A DNA stretch of 64,000 nucleotides from SAR202 cluster bacterium (GTDB taxonomy: Bacteria; Chloroflexota; Dehalococcoidia; Lucifugimonadales; GCA-2719675): positions 62,001 to 126,000 of the forward strand of contig VFGW01000006.1 in assembly GCA_009392295.1 (NCBI GenBank), in the 5' to 3' direction. The notes beneath the pieces are model-generated. The model worked only from the letters and a program-made list of their open reading frames with translations, was not told the DNA's origin and did not search any database. The number at the start of each line of letters is the position of its first letter. Within the stretch, counting starts at the first letter, position 1. Shown here in pieces: positions 8,955 through 17,630 of this stretch. Position numbers and translations under genes: made by a program.

Positions 8955-9878
8955 TTATTTACTGAAGTTATTTTTGAACCATTCTGATGTCTTATTCAAA
9001 CCTTCTTCCAGAGAAATTTTTGGGGCCCAATCTAAATATGACTTTGCTTTATCATTGGACAAAATTATACGATTTATATCACCTGATATTTTGCTTTTAA
9101 ATTGAGGTGAATCTTTATATAAAGTTTGAGTACATAATATTTTAAAAATCTCATTCACACTAGCACCTACTCCAGAGCTTATGTTAACTGTAAATGAAGA
9201 GGTGGATTTTAATGCAATTTCAACAGCATCCACAACATCAGAGATGAAAATAAAATCACGAACCTGTTCACCATCGCCATATATTTCAACAACATTATTT
9301 AAAAACATTTTTGATAAAAATATTGCAACTACACCACTAGCACCAGTATGGTCTTGCCTTGGGCCGTACACATTACCCAATCTCAAGACTTTCTTTAAAA
9401 TTGGTTCTGGCAAAATCAAATCCATATATCTTTCTAAAGTCCATTTGCTTAGTCCATATGGACTTATCGGGTTAATTGGATGTATTTCATCACAAGGCAG
9501 ATATTTAGGTTCACCATAAAGGGCTCCCCCAGTTCCTAGATATAATATTTGCCTCACGTTAGAATCAATTGCAATTTTCAATAAATTCAATCCAGATATT
9601 ATATTATTTTTTGCATCAAAAATTGGATCTGACTCAGAATCTTTAACAGAAATTTGAGCAGCACAATGTATAATTGCTTCTGGCTGAAATTTTAAAAATA
9701 TATTTTTTAAATTTGATGAATCAATATCAACATTTTCAAATTCAGCATATTGATTTAAATATTCGATTCTGCCAGTACTAAGATTATCTAAAACCAATAC
9801 CTCCTCACCGTTAAGAATTAATCTATCTACAATAGAAGAACCTATAAATCCTGCTCCCCCTGTAACAACTATTTTCAT
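8955..9878 (-). CDS. NAD-dependent nucleotide-sugar epimerase/dehydratase (GalE-like)
   Basis: This is a 307-residue extended SDR. It has the NAD-binding GGAGFIGSSIVDRL at the N-terminus, YLGTGGALYG for the catalytic Ser/Thr region, SPYGLSKWTLERY with the Tyr-x3-Lys pair, and LRLGNVYGPRQ. The closest role is a UDP-glucose or UDP-galactose 4-epimerase supplying a surface glycan. It ends a leftward cluster with the ManC-like and O-antigen ligase genes (gaps 53 and 31 bp), so the three are likely one operon. The start is supported by AGGAT just upstream. The exact sugar cannot be decided. Confidence 0.86.
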   Translation of the reverse strand: MKIVVTGGAGFIGSSIVDRLILNGEEVLVLDNLSTGRIEYLNQYAEFENVDIDSSNLKNIFLKFQPEAIIHCAAQISVKDSESDPIFDAKNNIISGLNLLKIAIDSNVRQILYLGTGGALYGEPKYLPCDEIHPINPISPYGLSKWTLERYMDLILPEPILKKVLRLGNVYGPRQDHTGASGVVAIFLSKMFLNNVVEIYGDGEQVRDFIFISDVVDAVEIALKSTSSFTVNISSGVGASVNEIFKILCTQTLYKDSPQFKSKISGDINRIILSNDKAKSYLDWAPKISLEEGLNKTSEWFKNNFSK

Positions 9879-9931
9879 TTTAAATCCTATTCAAATATAT
9901 TTTTTAAAATTGAATTTTTCAAAAATTATTA

Positions 9932-11338
9932 TTAATTCTTAAAAATAATTATACCTACAAAAATTTGATCTGAATTATTAGTAATTTTACATGATAAATT
10001 TGATTGTATCTCAAAAACATCAAATGGCAGTAATTCAAAAATTTTATTACACATTTCGATTTCTACTTTACCATTAATACCTATACATTTTTTCAGAACT
10101 AACCTTAACAAATCTAATGGGATTGAGAATCCTGGATTAAGTAAAAATTTCTTACAAATCATATCATCGGACTCATGAATTATTTCATAAGAACCCCATT
10201 TTTCTTCCACATAAATTGGGCTATCTACTTCTTTTCTATCTTCAGATTTTAATAAACCAACAACACTTTTCAACTGATCAAGTTTTTCAAAAGATGAAAC
10301 GATTGTTGCATCTTTTGAATCAATAAATACAATATTTTGTAAGCCTAAAGAAACTAAAAGTTTATTTCTAGACATCACAATAGAATCTTTAGAGTCAATC
10401 GCTACTACATCTCCATCTAATAAATTACCATCTTGATTTTTATCTGCAAAATCATGTATGGAATCCCAAGAACCAAGATCTAGCCATTCAGAGCTTAAAG
10501 ACACTACAAAACAACTAGGCAAAAAAGGGTCTTTTAAGTTGTGTTTTGGCAACAACTCTAAAACGGCATAATCAATTGACTCTGGTGAAATATTTTTAAA
10601 ATTATTTTTATCAAGATATAAAAAGCCATCTTCAAAATTTCCATTTTCTAAAGATTTTTTACAATAATTTTCAATTTCAGGTCTAAAAGATTTAATTAAA
10701 TTGATCCAAACTGAAGCTTTCAACATTAAAATACCAGAATTCCAATAATGTATCCCTGATTTGAAAAATGATTTTGCAGATTCAATACTTGGTTTTTCTA
10801 TAAAATCTTCTACAAGAGAAATATCTTCACATAAATCAATATCATTATTTTTTACTTTAATATAACCAAATTGAGTATCAGGTGATTTTGGTTTAATAGA
10901 AAAAAGAACAACATTACCATCTTGAGCATACTTATAACCACGATAAATATCATCATAAAATTTCTCAGAATTAAAAATAATATGATCTGAAGGTGCTAAT
11001 AAAACTATAGAATCACCTTGATCTCTTAAAATTTTCATACAAGCAATAGTCAATGAGGGAGCAGTATTTTTAGCCACAGGTTCTAAAATAATATCTGCAT
11101 TATTATAATTGATTTCATTCAACTGCCTCTTCAACAATATACGATGTTTTTCATTACCTATTATTGTTACATTTTCCAAATCTTGTAATCGTGAAATAGT
11201 TTTCTGAAATAAAGAATCTTGTTTATCAAAACTTAAAAAAGGTTTAGGATAAAGAAATCTAGAAACAGGCCAAAGCCTTTCCCCTGAACCCCCAGCCAAA
11301 ACAACAGGAAAAATCTTTTTTAAATCATAATATGACAT
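9932..11338 (-). CDS. manC: Mannose-1-phosphate guanylyltransferase (ManC-like) with degenerate cupin tail
   Basis: The N-terminal two thirds is a nucleotidyltransferase: VVLAGGSGERLWPVSRFLYPKPFL (the GGSGTRLWP-type motif and the lysine motif), LLAPSDHII and VEDFIEKPSIESA with YWNSGIL. It would make GDP-mannose from mannose-1-phosphate and GTP. The last ~100 residues align with the type II phosphomannose-isomerase cupin (EEKWGSYEIIHESDDMICKK), but the segment that normally carries the HHHR-x-EHW metal site reads PLDLLRLVLKKCIGING. The isomerase half is therefore probably inactive. It lies between the epimerase and the O-antigen ligase genes, consistent with polysaccharide assembly. Confidence 0.85.
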   Translation of the reverse strand: MSYYDLKKIFPVVLAGGSGERLWPVSRFLYPKPFLSFDKQDSLFQKTISRLQDLENVTIIGNEKHRILLKRQLNEINYNNADIILEPVAKNTAPSLTIACMKILRDQGDSIVLLAPSDHIIFNSEKFYDDIYRGYKYAQDGNVVLFSIKPKSPDTQFGYIKVKNNDIDLCEDISLVEDFIEKPSIESAKSFFKSGIHYWNSGILMLKASVWINLIKSFRPEIENYCKKSLENGNFEDGFLYLDKNNFKNISPESIDYAVLELLPKHNLKDPFLPSCFVVSLSSEWLDLGSWDSIHDFADKNQDGNLLDGDVVAIDSKDSIVMSRNKLLVSLGLQNIVFIDSKDATIVSSFEKLDQLKSVVGLLKSEDRKEVDSPIYVEEKWGSYEIIHESDDMICKKFLLNPGFSIPLDLLRLVLKKCIGINGKVEIEMCNKIFELLPFDVFEIQSNLSCKITNNSDQIFVGIIIFKN

Positions 11339-11369
11339 TTTAAATTCAACAAAAATGCTATAGTAATTT

Positions 11370-13661
11370 CTATTTTAATCTAGTATCAATTTCAGCTTTC
11401 AATTCAATAATTTTATTACCAACAAATTGATTACTCTTAATATGTAATTCAACCAACGAAGAAGCAAGTTGAATTTCATTTCTCATTAAATGATGTCTAG
11501 CCCTCAGATAAATCGTTCTGTCAGTTTGGGGTGCAATTAAACTAATTAATTCTATAGCTTTACTTTCTTCAATCAAAAAATTATTTCCATTAAATATCTC
11601 TTGTTGAAATTGATCAGTAAATACAAACAATAGCGATGTTAAATGAACTAATGAAGCTGGATCTTGATCTATATATTCAACAAGATCCTTAAAACCTTCT
11701 TTCAGGTTTCTTTCAGCAAAATTTTGTAACGCTTTAACCTGAAGAATTTCAATGCGATTTGGAGAAATTTTTTCTGCACGATCAACCAATTCTGAAGATT
11801 TTAAAAGCAAACTTGAGTTATAACTTGCAGAATATTGATAAATCCCTGCAGATGCTACATATATTCGCCAATCATAAGGATCTTCAACAATACCTGCTAT
11901 TTGAGTGTCATGTACAAAATCTATAATCAAATCAAATTCTTTTTGGTCAATAGTACTGAAGTCAGCTAGTACTTGATTCAAAAACATCATTCTATAATGA
12001 TTAGCAAGAGGTGGAAATGAATTAATTGAATCACTATAAATATCAACTCGAGTAGTCCAATCTAATTGAGGATTAATAGCTTTTATAATATTTTTTGAAC
12101 CTTTAAATATAGGAATATTTACAAAGAATATCAGAAAAATAGAAATTATAATCCCACTGATTCCAAAACTTAAATTTATATACCTAACAATAGAAAAAGA
12201 ATTTAAAAGTTTTTTATAGTTAGAAAATATTTTATTAAACTGTTTTAAAGATCTTTTAATTAGTGAAATTTGATTAGAATTCAAATCAACATAAGAAATA
12301 AAAGCAATCAAAATAAAAATCTGTAACTTAGAAACATGTGTCTCTTCAATAAAAATAATTTGAAAAAAATAACTGACAAGTGCACCAAAAATCACGATCA
12401 AAAATATCTGTCTATCTTTATCAAATTTCTGAATGTTACGAATCAATGAATAAAAAATTGACCCCCATAAAACTAGAATACTTATGAAACCAAATATTCC
12501 CAAGGAAATTATTTTTTCTACAAAATAATTGTAAGCCATTTGGCCACCATTATAAAAATAAATAGAAAAATTTGTACCAATATTAGACTCAAATGCAGTC
12601 AAAAAATTTCCAGGACCCCAACCAAAAATAGGCCTAGATAACAAAGAACTCAACTGCACTGATAAATGTCCAAAATAACTAAGTCCTCCACTTTGATATC
12701 CAGCAATTAAAGAATCAAATTGATTGTTAAAATCAACCAAGGAAGCTAATAAAACCGGTACAAGAACCAAAAAACAAATTGCAAAAGTTCTATAAAGATT
12801 AACTTTACCATACAAAAGATAGAGACCGCTAAAAGCAATAATTCCCAATGAAAAAGTAATCCAATGAAAATCAATTGCAACAAAATAAAAAAGTACCAAT
12901 GTTAATACCAAACAAATAGACCAAAATATTCTTGGTGTAAATAAGCTATCAAACACAGGCGCATCCAATTTTTTAGAAGCTCTTCGTTTAGAAGCCCTAG
13001 TAGTTATAATCTCACCTTTATCAGCAAGAAATGAACTAGATAAAAGTGCAAATGCAATAAAAAAATTAATCGATAAATAAAATGCTACATAACTAGAATT
13101 ACCTAAAGTTACAGGATTTTCAATACCAGACAAAATAAATGGAACTGAATCTAAACCTAAGACGTCTAACAAGCCAATAAAGACAAAAATCAAACCAATA
13201 ATTAATTGATAATTGAAATATTTTATCCAGTCATTCCAATTATGATGAATAGAAATCAATATCAAAAAATATACAAACCAATGAAATAAATCAATTGAGC
13301 CTTGCATAATATCTAAAGTTGACCAAAAACTTTTATTTATATCTACAGAAAAAAGAGAGGATACAACAGATATAAATAAAAACAAACTCAAAGAAAAAAA
13401 TAAAAGTGAACTTCTTGGTTTAAATTTTGAATTTATAAAAAGTAATAAAATCCACAAGACCAACATAACTTCTATAGTAATTCTAAAAAATAATACCTTG
13501 CCGATCAAATAAGGAAAAATTGTATCAGGTAAAGGAGCTACACTAACTACAAGTGGTAGCAACAAAACAAAAACTAGCAAAAACCGTAGTAAAGTTACCA
13601 AAAAATTTTCATAAATCTCTGTTCGAGTAAAATTTGGCAAAAATATTTTTGTAGACAACAT
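11370..13661 (-). CDS. O-antigen ligase/polymerase-family membrane protein with C-terminal TPR-like region
   Basis: Of 763 residues, roughly the first 480 form ten or more transmembrane helices. A periplasmic loop contains LSSLLSRPIFGWGPGNFLTAFE, the Wzy_C/WaaL signature (RPxxGxGxGxF). After another helix around residue 500, the C-terminal 230 residues are soluble and helical, with repeats such as KISPNRIEILQVKALQNFAE that resemble TPRs; this layout is common in large bacterial Wzy/PglL-like proteins. It should transfer or polymerise lipid-linked glycans at the outer face of the membrane. It is the first gene of the leftward polysaccharide operon and has a good promoter whose -10 lies 7 nt before the ATG. 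Confidence 0.82.
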   Translation of the reverse strand: MLSTKIFLPNFTRTEIYENFLVTLLRFLLVFVLLLPLVVSVAPLPDTIFPYLIGKVLFFRITIEVMLVLWILLLFINSKFKPRSSLLFFSLSLFLFISVVSSLFSVDINKSFWSTLDIMQGSIDLFHWFVYFLILISIHHNWNDWIKYFNYQLIIGLIFVFIGLLDVLGLDSVPFILSGIENPVTLGNSSYVAFYLSINFFIAFALLSSSFLADKGEIITTRASKRRASKKLDAPVFDSLFTPRIFWSICLVLTLVLFYFVAIDFHWITFSLGIIAFSGLYLLYGKVNLYRTFAICFLVLVPVLLASLVDFNNQFDSLIAGYQSGGLSYFGHLSVQLSSLLSRPIFGWGPGNFLTAFESNIGTNFSIYFYNGGQMAYNYFVEKIISLGIFGFISILVLWGSIFYSLIRNIQKFDKDRQIFLIVIFGALVSYFFQIIFIEETHVSKLQIFILIAFISYVDLNSNQISLIKRSLKQFNKIFSNYKKLLNSFSIVRYINLSFGISGIIISIFLIFFVNIPIFKGSKNIIKAINPQLDWTTRVDIYSDSINSFPPLANHYRMMFLNQVLADFSTIDQKEFDLIIDFVHDTQIAGIVEDPYDWRIYVASAGIYQYSASYNSSLLLKSSELVDRAEKISPNRIEILQVKALQNFAERNLKEGFKDLVEYIDQDPASLVHLTSLLFVFTDQFQQEIFNGNNFLIEESKAIELISLIAPQTDRTIYLRARHHLMRNEIQLASSLVELHIKSNQFVGNKIIELKAEIDTRLK

Positions 13662-13668
13662 ATATATA

Positions 13669-13698
13669 ATTCTATAATTCCAAATGTATATTGGTCAA
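13669..13698 (-). promoter_or_regulatory. Promoter of polysaccharide operon, leaderless geometry
   Basis: On the minus strand, TTGACC (13693-13698) and TAGAAT (13669-13674) are 18 nt apart. The ATG of the O-antigen ligase gene follows the -10 after only 7 nt, and no Shine-Dalgarno sequence intervenes. The transcript should therefore start at or within a base or two of the start codon. Confidence 0.55.
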
Positions 13699-13790
13699 AA
13701 TATAAATTTACTACAACCACGCAACTAATGTCTATAGATTAGCCTAATAGAGACGAGATAAACTACCACCTCAGGTTAAACTGCTACATA

Positions 13791-13827
13791 CTTGGAGTTA
13801 TTCTGTAAACAACAGGATAACTCCAAG
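13791..13827. terminator. 16-bp hairpin downstream of the 46-aa ORF
   Basis: CTTGGAGTTATTCTGT (13791-13806) and ACAGGATAACTCCAAG (13812-13827) pair over 16 bp with a single G-U wobble around a 5-nt loop. This is the strongest hairpin seen in the intergenic DNA of the window. It begins 2 nt after the stop codon of the minus-strand microprotein, so it is best read as that gene's transcript end. There is no long T-run on the minus strand; on the plus strand TTT follows. Confidence 0.6.
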
Positions 13828-13829
13828 TT

Positions 13830-13970
13830 TCAGCTGAATATAAAAAACACTAATATTGCCCCTAAAATAAAACCACTAAATCCTGCATGCCATAGCATTT
13901 GATAATCAGATATACCAGTTTTATTTTGCCAATTATGGATTATTTGTTTATGCCATTTGATTAACTTCAT
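13830..13970 (-). CDS. 46-aa single-pass membrane microprotein
   Basis: This gene is too short for the ORF track. The protein has a basic, Trp/His-containing N-terminal half (MKLIKWHKQIIHNWQNKTG), a short middle and one C-terminal transmembrane helix (HAGFSGFILGAILVFFIFS). The ATG is preceded by TATAAT 8 nt upstream with no ribosome site, the leaderless pattern seen at several genes here. A 16-bp hairpin follows the stop immediately. The promoter, start, single helix and hairpin together support a real gene. The function is unknown; I do not recognise a family. Confidence 0.5.
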   Translation of the reverse strand: MKLIKWHKQIIHNWQNKTGISDYQMLWHAGFSGFILGAILVFFIFS

Positions 13971-13978
13971 AATCTCAA

Positions 13979-14026
13979 ATTATACACCACTTCTGATTAG
14001 GCAGACTTCTTAATTAGTTGTATACT
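13979..14026. promoter_or_regulatory. Divergent leaderless promoter pair between two microproteins
   Basis: In the 62 bp between the two microprotein start codons there is a minus-strand -10 TATAAT (13979-13984, 8 nt before the ATG at 13970) and a plus-strand -10 TATACT (14021-14026, 6 nt before the ATG at 14033). Neither has a convincing -35 box. The two would share this region face to back. Confidence 0.45.
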
Positions 14027-14032
14027 TGAACA

Positions 14033-14125
14033 ATGAATTTACGAGAAGATTGGTTTTATTGGTTAATAGTTATTGTAGTATTCGTAGCAATACTCATTTT
14101 TGATATTTGGAGACTAAATTGGTAA
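14033..14125 (+). CDS. 30-aa single-helix membrane microprotein
   Basis: The 30-codon ORF encodes MNLREDWFYW, then a hydrophobic run of about 14 residues (LIVIVVFVAILIF) and the tail DIWRLNW. This is typical of single-helix microproteins attached to membrane complexes. A TATACT -10 box lies 6 nt before the ATG and no ribosome site is present, consistent with leaderless translation. The FMN dehydrogenase gene follows after 33 bp and could be cotranscribed. No family was recognised and coding is not proven. Confidence 0.4.
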   Translation: MNLREDWFYWLIVIVVFVAILIFDIWRLNW

Positions 14126-14158
14126 ATCTTACTTTCAACAATTTCCCTGGAGTAAAAA

Positions 14159-15313
14159 ATGTTTAAAAAATTAAAGAATTGCCATAATTCAAAAGACTTC
14201 AGGTCTCTAGCACAACAAAGAATTCCTTCTCCAATTTTTCATTATATAGATGGTGCAGCTGACGACGAAATCACCCTTCAGCAAAATACTAAAGCTTTTG
14301 AAAAATGTGACTTAGTTCCCAATATATTAAGAGGTGTTGAAAAAATTGATTTGGGTGTAACTTTGATGGGTAAAAAAATCAATTTACCTCTTTTTTTCTC
14401 ACCTACAGCATTACAAAGATTATTTCATCATCAAGGAGAATTAGCCGTTGCTAAAGTTGCTGAAAAATTTGGCACATTTTTCGGAATTTCATCTTTAGCT
14501 ACTGTAAGTATTGAAGAAATAGCTAACAGCTATTCCTCTCCAAAAATGTTTCAATTATATGTACATAAAGATAAAGGGCTTAATAACAGTATGATTGAAA
14601 AATGTATAGAGAACAATTTTGATGCCATAGCTGTAACTGTTGACACAATAGTCTCTGGAAATCGAGAAAGAGATTTTTATACTGGATTTACTTCTCCACC
14701 TAAATTAACTTTAGGTAGCTTAACTAGTTTTGCAACGCACCCTAATTGGACATTAAATTATCTACTTAGAAAAAAATTTGAATTGCCACAATTACAAAAT
14801 CATGTTAAACAAGGAACTGATATTACTGTATCAGTAGGTGATTATTTCAACACAATGTTAGATCAAAATATGAATTGGGAAACTATTGAAGAAATAAAAA
14901 AGAAATGGGGAAAACATCTTTGTATAAAAGGTGTTATGTCAGTTGAAGATGCAAAAAAAGCCGTTGATGTTGGAGCAACTGCAATTATGGTATCCAATCA
15001 TGGTGGCCGACAATTAGATGGATCTAGAGCCCCTTTTGATCAATTAGCTGAAATCGTTGATGCCGTCGGAGATAAAATCGATGTAATATGTGATGGTGGT
15101 ATACGCAGGGGCACACATGTTTTAAAAGCCTTATCAGTCGGTGCAAAAGCATGTTCTGGTGGTAGAATGTATCTTTATGCTTTAGCAGGTGCCGGAGAAC
15201 AAGGAGTTTCAAAAGCCATGGGACTTATGAAAGAAGAAATAGAACGAGGCATGAAATTGATGGGCTGTAAATCGATTAAGGAATTAGGACGACATAATTT
15301 AAGATTTCGATGA
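14159..15313 (+). CDS. FMN-dependent alpha-hydroxy-acid dehydrogenase/oxidase
   Basis: This 384-residue TIM-barrel enzyme belongs to the lactate dehydrogenase (LldD)/glycolate oxidase family. It has FHYIDGAADDEITL near the N-terminus, PLFFSPTALQRLFH, FQLYVHKDKGL, a conserved barrel lysine in KHLCIKGVMS, the catalytic-base motif SNHGGRQLDGSRAPFDQL and the FMN phosphate site CDGGIRRGTHVLKALSVGA. It oxidises an L-2-hydroxy acid to the 2-oxo acid, probably passing electrons to quinone or oxygen; L-lactate and glycolate are the likely substrates. Together with LhgO and the glycine cleavage operon it points to use of small hydroxy and amino acids. The start ATG at 14159 follows CCCTGGAG. Confidence 0.9.
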   Translation: MFKKLKNCHNSKDFRSLAQQRIPSPIFHYIDGAADDEITLQQNTKAFEKCDLVPNILRGVEKIDLGVTLMGKKINLPLFFSPTALQRLFHHQGELAVAKVAEKFGTFFGISSLATVSIEEIANSYSSPKMFQLYVHKDKGLNNSMIEKCIENNFDAIAVTVDTIVSGNRERDFYTGFTSPPKLTLGSLTSFATHPNWTLNYLLRKKFELPQLQNHVKQGTDITVSVGDYFNTMLDQNMNWETIEEIKKKWGKHLCIKGVMSVEDAKKAVDVGATAIMVSNHGGRQLDGSRAPFDQLAEIVDAVGDKIDVICDGGIRRGTHVLKALSVGAKACSGGRMYLYALAGAGEQGVSKAMGLMKEEIERGMKLMGCKSIKELGRHNLRFR

Positions 15314-15372
15314 ATTTTATTTCTAATATAATTTACTAACAATTACAATCAAAAAGATGGTAATTTAGATTG

Positions 15373-15969
15373 ATGACTTTAATTCTTATAATAACTGCTT
15401 ATATTTGTGGAGCAATTCCTTGGGCAACATTGCTTTCCAAAGCCACTAAATGTCCTCCTCTAAATACTATAGGAGATGGAAACCCAGGTGCTGCAAACTT
15501 GTGGAAAGCTAAAGGTTGGAAAATTGGGTTAATTGGTGTGTTACTTGAAATTTCCAAAGGATTCATACCAATATATTTTATACTAAATTTTTATCAATTA
15601 AACTTAACTGATCTAGAAAAAATTATCATATCTTTAATGCCAATTCTTGGCCATGGCTTTTCGCCATTTCTAAAATTTATAGGCGGAAAATCATTAGCTG
15701 TCACGTGGGGAACATGGATTGGATTAACTCATGGACTAGCACTACCAATAGGTTGTATATATTTACTAACTATGCATTTAATTCAAAAGAATCATGCATG
15801 GACGGTCTTAATAAGCTTAATTGGAATGTTAATTACATTTACTTATATTTTTACACAAACATTTATGTTTATTACGATGACATTAAATATTTTATTTATT
15901 ATATTTAAACACAAAAATGAATTTTCAAAAAAAATTGAACTAAGAAACTGGATTAAACAGAATAAATAA
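15373..15969 (+). CDS. plsY: PlsY-like glycerol-3-phosphate acyltransferase family protein
   Basis: The protein is about 198 residues with five or six transmembrane helices. The PlsY signatures are present but divergent: GDGNPGAANLWK for S-G-N-x-G-A-T-N, VLLEISKGFIPIY for the L-D-x-x-K-G motif (Asp replaced by Glu), and LGHGFSPFLKFIGGKSLAV for the third motif. PlsY acylates glycerol-3-phosphate from acyl-phosphate at the membrane. The divergence and the adjacent CrtQ-like glycosyltransferase (1 bp away) leave room for acylation of another polar lipid. The track start at 15370 is TTG directly followed by ATG; I chose the ATG. No PlsX lies in the window. Confidence 0.75.
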   Translation: MTLILIITAYICGAIPWATLLSKATKCPPLNTIGDGNPGAANLWKAKGWKIGLIGVLLEISKGFIPIYFILNFYQLNLTDLEKIIISLMPILGHGFSPFLKFIGGKSLAVTWGTWIGLTHGLALPIGCIYLLTMHLIQKNHAWTVLISLIGMLITFTYIFTQTFMFITMTLNILFIIFKHKNEFSKKIELRNWIKQNK

Positions 15970-15970
15970 T

Positions 15971-17119
15971 ATGCTAATAATTGAACATACGATTATATTA
16001 GTATTTTCTATATCAATACTAATTATTGCAAAAATAAATTCTAGATCAATAACAAGTTTATTTAATGTGGAAAATAAAAAAATTAATTCATCTTTATCAA
16101 TTTTAATCCCTGCTAGGAATGAAGAAAATAACATTGGAAAATGTTTGAAATCTTTAATAGAAGATCCTAATCCAGATTTCGAATTTTTAGTATTAGACGA
16201 TAATTCAACAGATAAAACAAGCCAAATAGTTAGTAAATTATCCGAAATTGATCCCAGAATCAGATTGATCAAAGGAAAAAAATTACCAAACGATTGGACT
16301 GGTAAAAATTGGGCATGTCATCAATTATCATCCCAAGCGCAAGGAAAGCTTATATTGTTTATTGATGCAGATACTTGGGTTTCCAATCAAACAATAAATA
16401 AAGCTGCAACTTATATGGAAGGAACACAATGTGATTTACTTACAGTAATTCCAAAAAGAAATCCCAATTGTTTAATCGAAAAAATTATGTTTCCTTTTAT
16501 TGATTGGGTAACAACAAGTTTTCTACCAATCAAATTTGCTGGTTCTATTAAAACCCCCTATATCTCAGCAACTTTCGGACAATTTATGATGTTTCAAAAA
16601 GAAAAATATTTTGAGGCTGGTGGTCATTCATCATTAAAAGGAAATGTATTAGATGATATTGAACTGGGCAGGTCAATTAAAAGAAAAGGACTTAATTGGA
16701 AATTACTTGATGGTAAAAAAAGTGTTGAAACTGAAATGTATCAAACAAATATTGAAGCAATAAAAGGATTATCTAGAAGTATTTTCCCAACTTTTGAATA
16801 TAGAATCAGTACTTTCTTAGCAGCAGCTATTATTCTGTTCCTTGTTTCTTTAGGCCCTTACATTTCAATTTACTTATGGTTAAGTGGTTACTACCAAAAT
16901 GAAATTATAGCCATGATTTCATTAAGTACATTATTTTTCATATTATATTCGTGGATAATAATATGTTCTTATTTTAATCACAATAAAATCACAACTATTA
17001 TTTATCCTTTTATAATTTCTGTGATTTTTATAATTGCAATCCATTCTTTCTTTTCGTATATATTTGGATTATCTAAATGGAAAGATAGATCTATTAATAA
17101 ATATAAAATTAAACTATAA
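15971..17119 (+). CDS. Membrane glycosyltransferase family 2 (CrtQ/HpnB-like)
   Basis: A single N-terminal helix is followed by a GT-A domain: LSILIPARNEENNIGKCLKS, EFLVLDDNSTDKTSQIVS (DDNS nucleotide site), GKLILFIDADTW (DxD) and an acceptor region GNVLDDIELGRSIKRKG with the catalytic ED-like acidic pair. Three or four C-terminal helices anchor it to the membrane. The DWTGKNWACHQL motif is typical of the GT2 group that includes carotenoid (CrtQ) and hopanoid (HpnB) enzymes, so the acceptor is likely a membrane lipid. Only 1 bp separates it from the PlsY-like gene, so the pair is translationally linked. No carotenoid genes are in the window. Confidence 0.8.
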   Translation: MLIIEHTIILVFSISILIIAKINSRSITSLFNVENKKINSSLSILIPARNEENNIGKCLKSLIEDPNPDFEFLVLDDNSTDKTSQIVSKLSEIDPRIRLIKGKKLPNDWTGKNWACHQLSSQAQGKLILFIDADTWVSNQTINKAATYMEGTQCDLLTVIPKRNPNCLIEKIMFPFIDWVTTSFLPIKFAGSIKTPYISATFGQFMMFQKEKYFEAGGHSSLKGNVLDDIELGRSIKRKGLNWKLLDGKKSVETEMYQTNIEAIKGLSRSIFPTFEYRISTFLAAAIILFLVSLGPYISIYLWLSGYYQNEIIAMISLSTLFFILYSWIIICSYFNHNKITTIIYPFIISVIFIIAIHSFFSYIFGLSKWKDRSINKYKIKL

Positions 17120-17202
17120 GTTTATTTATTGATACGAATTCCACTCGAATTACTTTAATAATGGTTTAACTTATTTCAAATATCTAATAAAATATCAGCC
17201 TA

Positions 17203-17288
17203 GCCCGGGTGGCGGAACGGTAGACGCGCTGGACTTAAAATCCCGTGCCCTTTAGGGCGTGTGGGTTCGATTCCCACCCCGGGCACCA
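17203..17288 (+). tRNA. tRNA-Leu (anticodon TAA)
   Basis: The acceptor stem GCCCGGG/CCCGGGC, a class II long variable arm (GTGCCCTTTAGGGCGT), the anticodon loop CTTAAAA (anticodon TAA) and the T-loop TTCGATT are all present. CCA is encoded at the 3' end. It is 86 nt long. The second position of the anticodon stem shows a T-C mismatch as read, which is not unusual for this isoacceptor. Confidence 0.97.
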
Positions 17289-17301
17289 TTCTTCATTGAT
17301 A

Positions 17302-17592
17302 TTATATTAATTTAATCAGTTCAATTTCTCTGTGTGCGAGATGACTTCTAACAAAATTAACATTTTCTTTCCACCAGTCACTTCCGTAAAAATCAGCTTC
17401 CTTTTTTTCTAAATCATTTTCATCAGAAAAACATCTCACCCAAATAAATTTCGTATTTTCTTCATTAGTGGCTGAAAGTTTAACTTCCATTCCTGATGCA
17501 ATAACCCTAGGCATAATTTCATTTTGAAAAATTTCAATCCAACTTTTCATCATTCCAGTGTTAATTGTATAAGTTCTAATTTGAGCAATCAT
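17302..17592 (-). CDS. NIPSNAP-family small protein
   Basis: The 96-residue protein begins MIAQIRTYTINTGMMKSWIE, then EIMPRVIASGMEV and FIWVRCFSDENDLEKKEADFYGSDWW. This is the pattern of NIPSNAP (dimeric alpha-beta barrel-like) proteins. Such bacterial proteins often sit beside degradative genes and are thought to bind small substrates, though their chemistry is largely unproven. It is the last gene of a four-gene leftward operon (zinc-ribbon, SDR, aldolase, NIPSNAP) with gaps of about 40 bp, and it ends 13 bp from tRNA-Leu. Confidence 0.75.
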   Translation of the reverse strand: MIAQIRTYTINTGMMKSWIEIFQNEIMPRVIASGMEVKLSATNEENTKFIWVRCFSDENDLEKKEADFYGSDWWKENVNFVRSHLAHREIELIKLI

Positions 17593-17630
17593 ATTTCACC
17601 TTCAAAAATATCAACAGTATTCTTGTTAGA

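Noticed and set aside
6750-17288. Genomic islands integrated at tRNA-Gly or tRNA-Leu
   Set aside because: No duplicated tRNA 3' end, integrase or direct-repeat boundary was found beside either tRNA.
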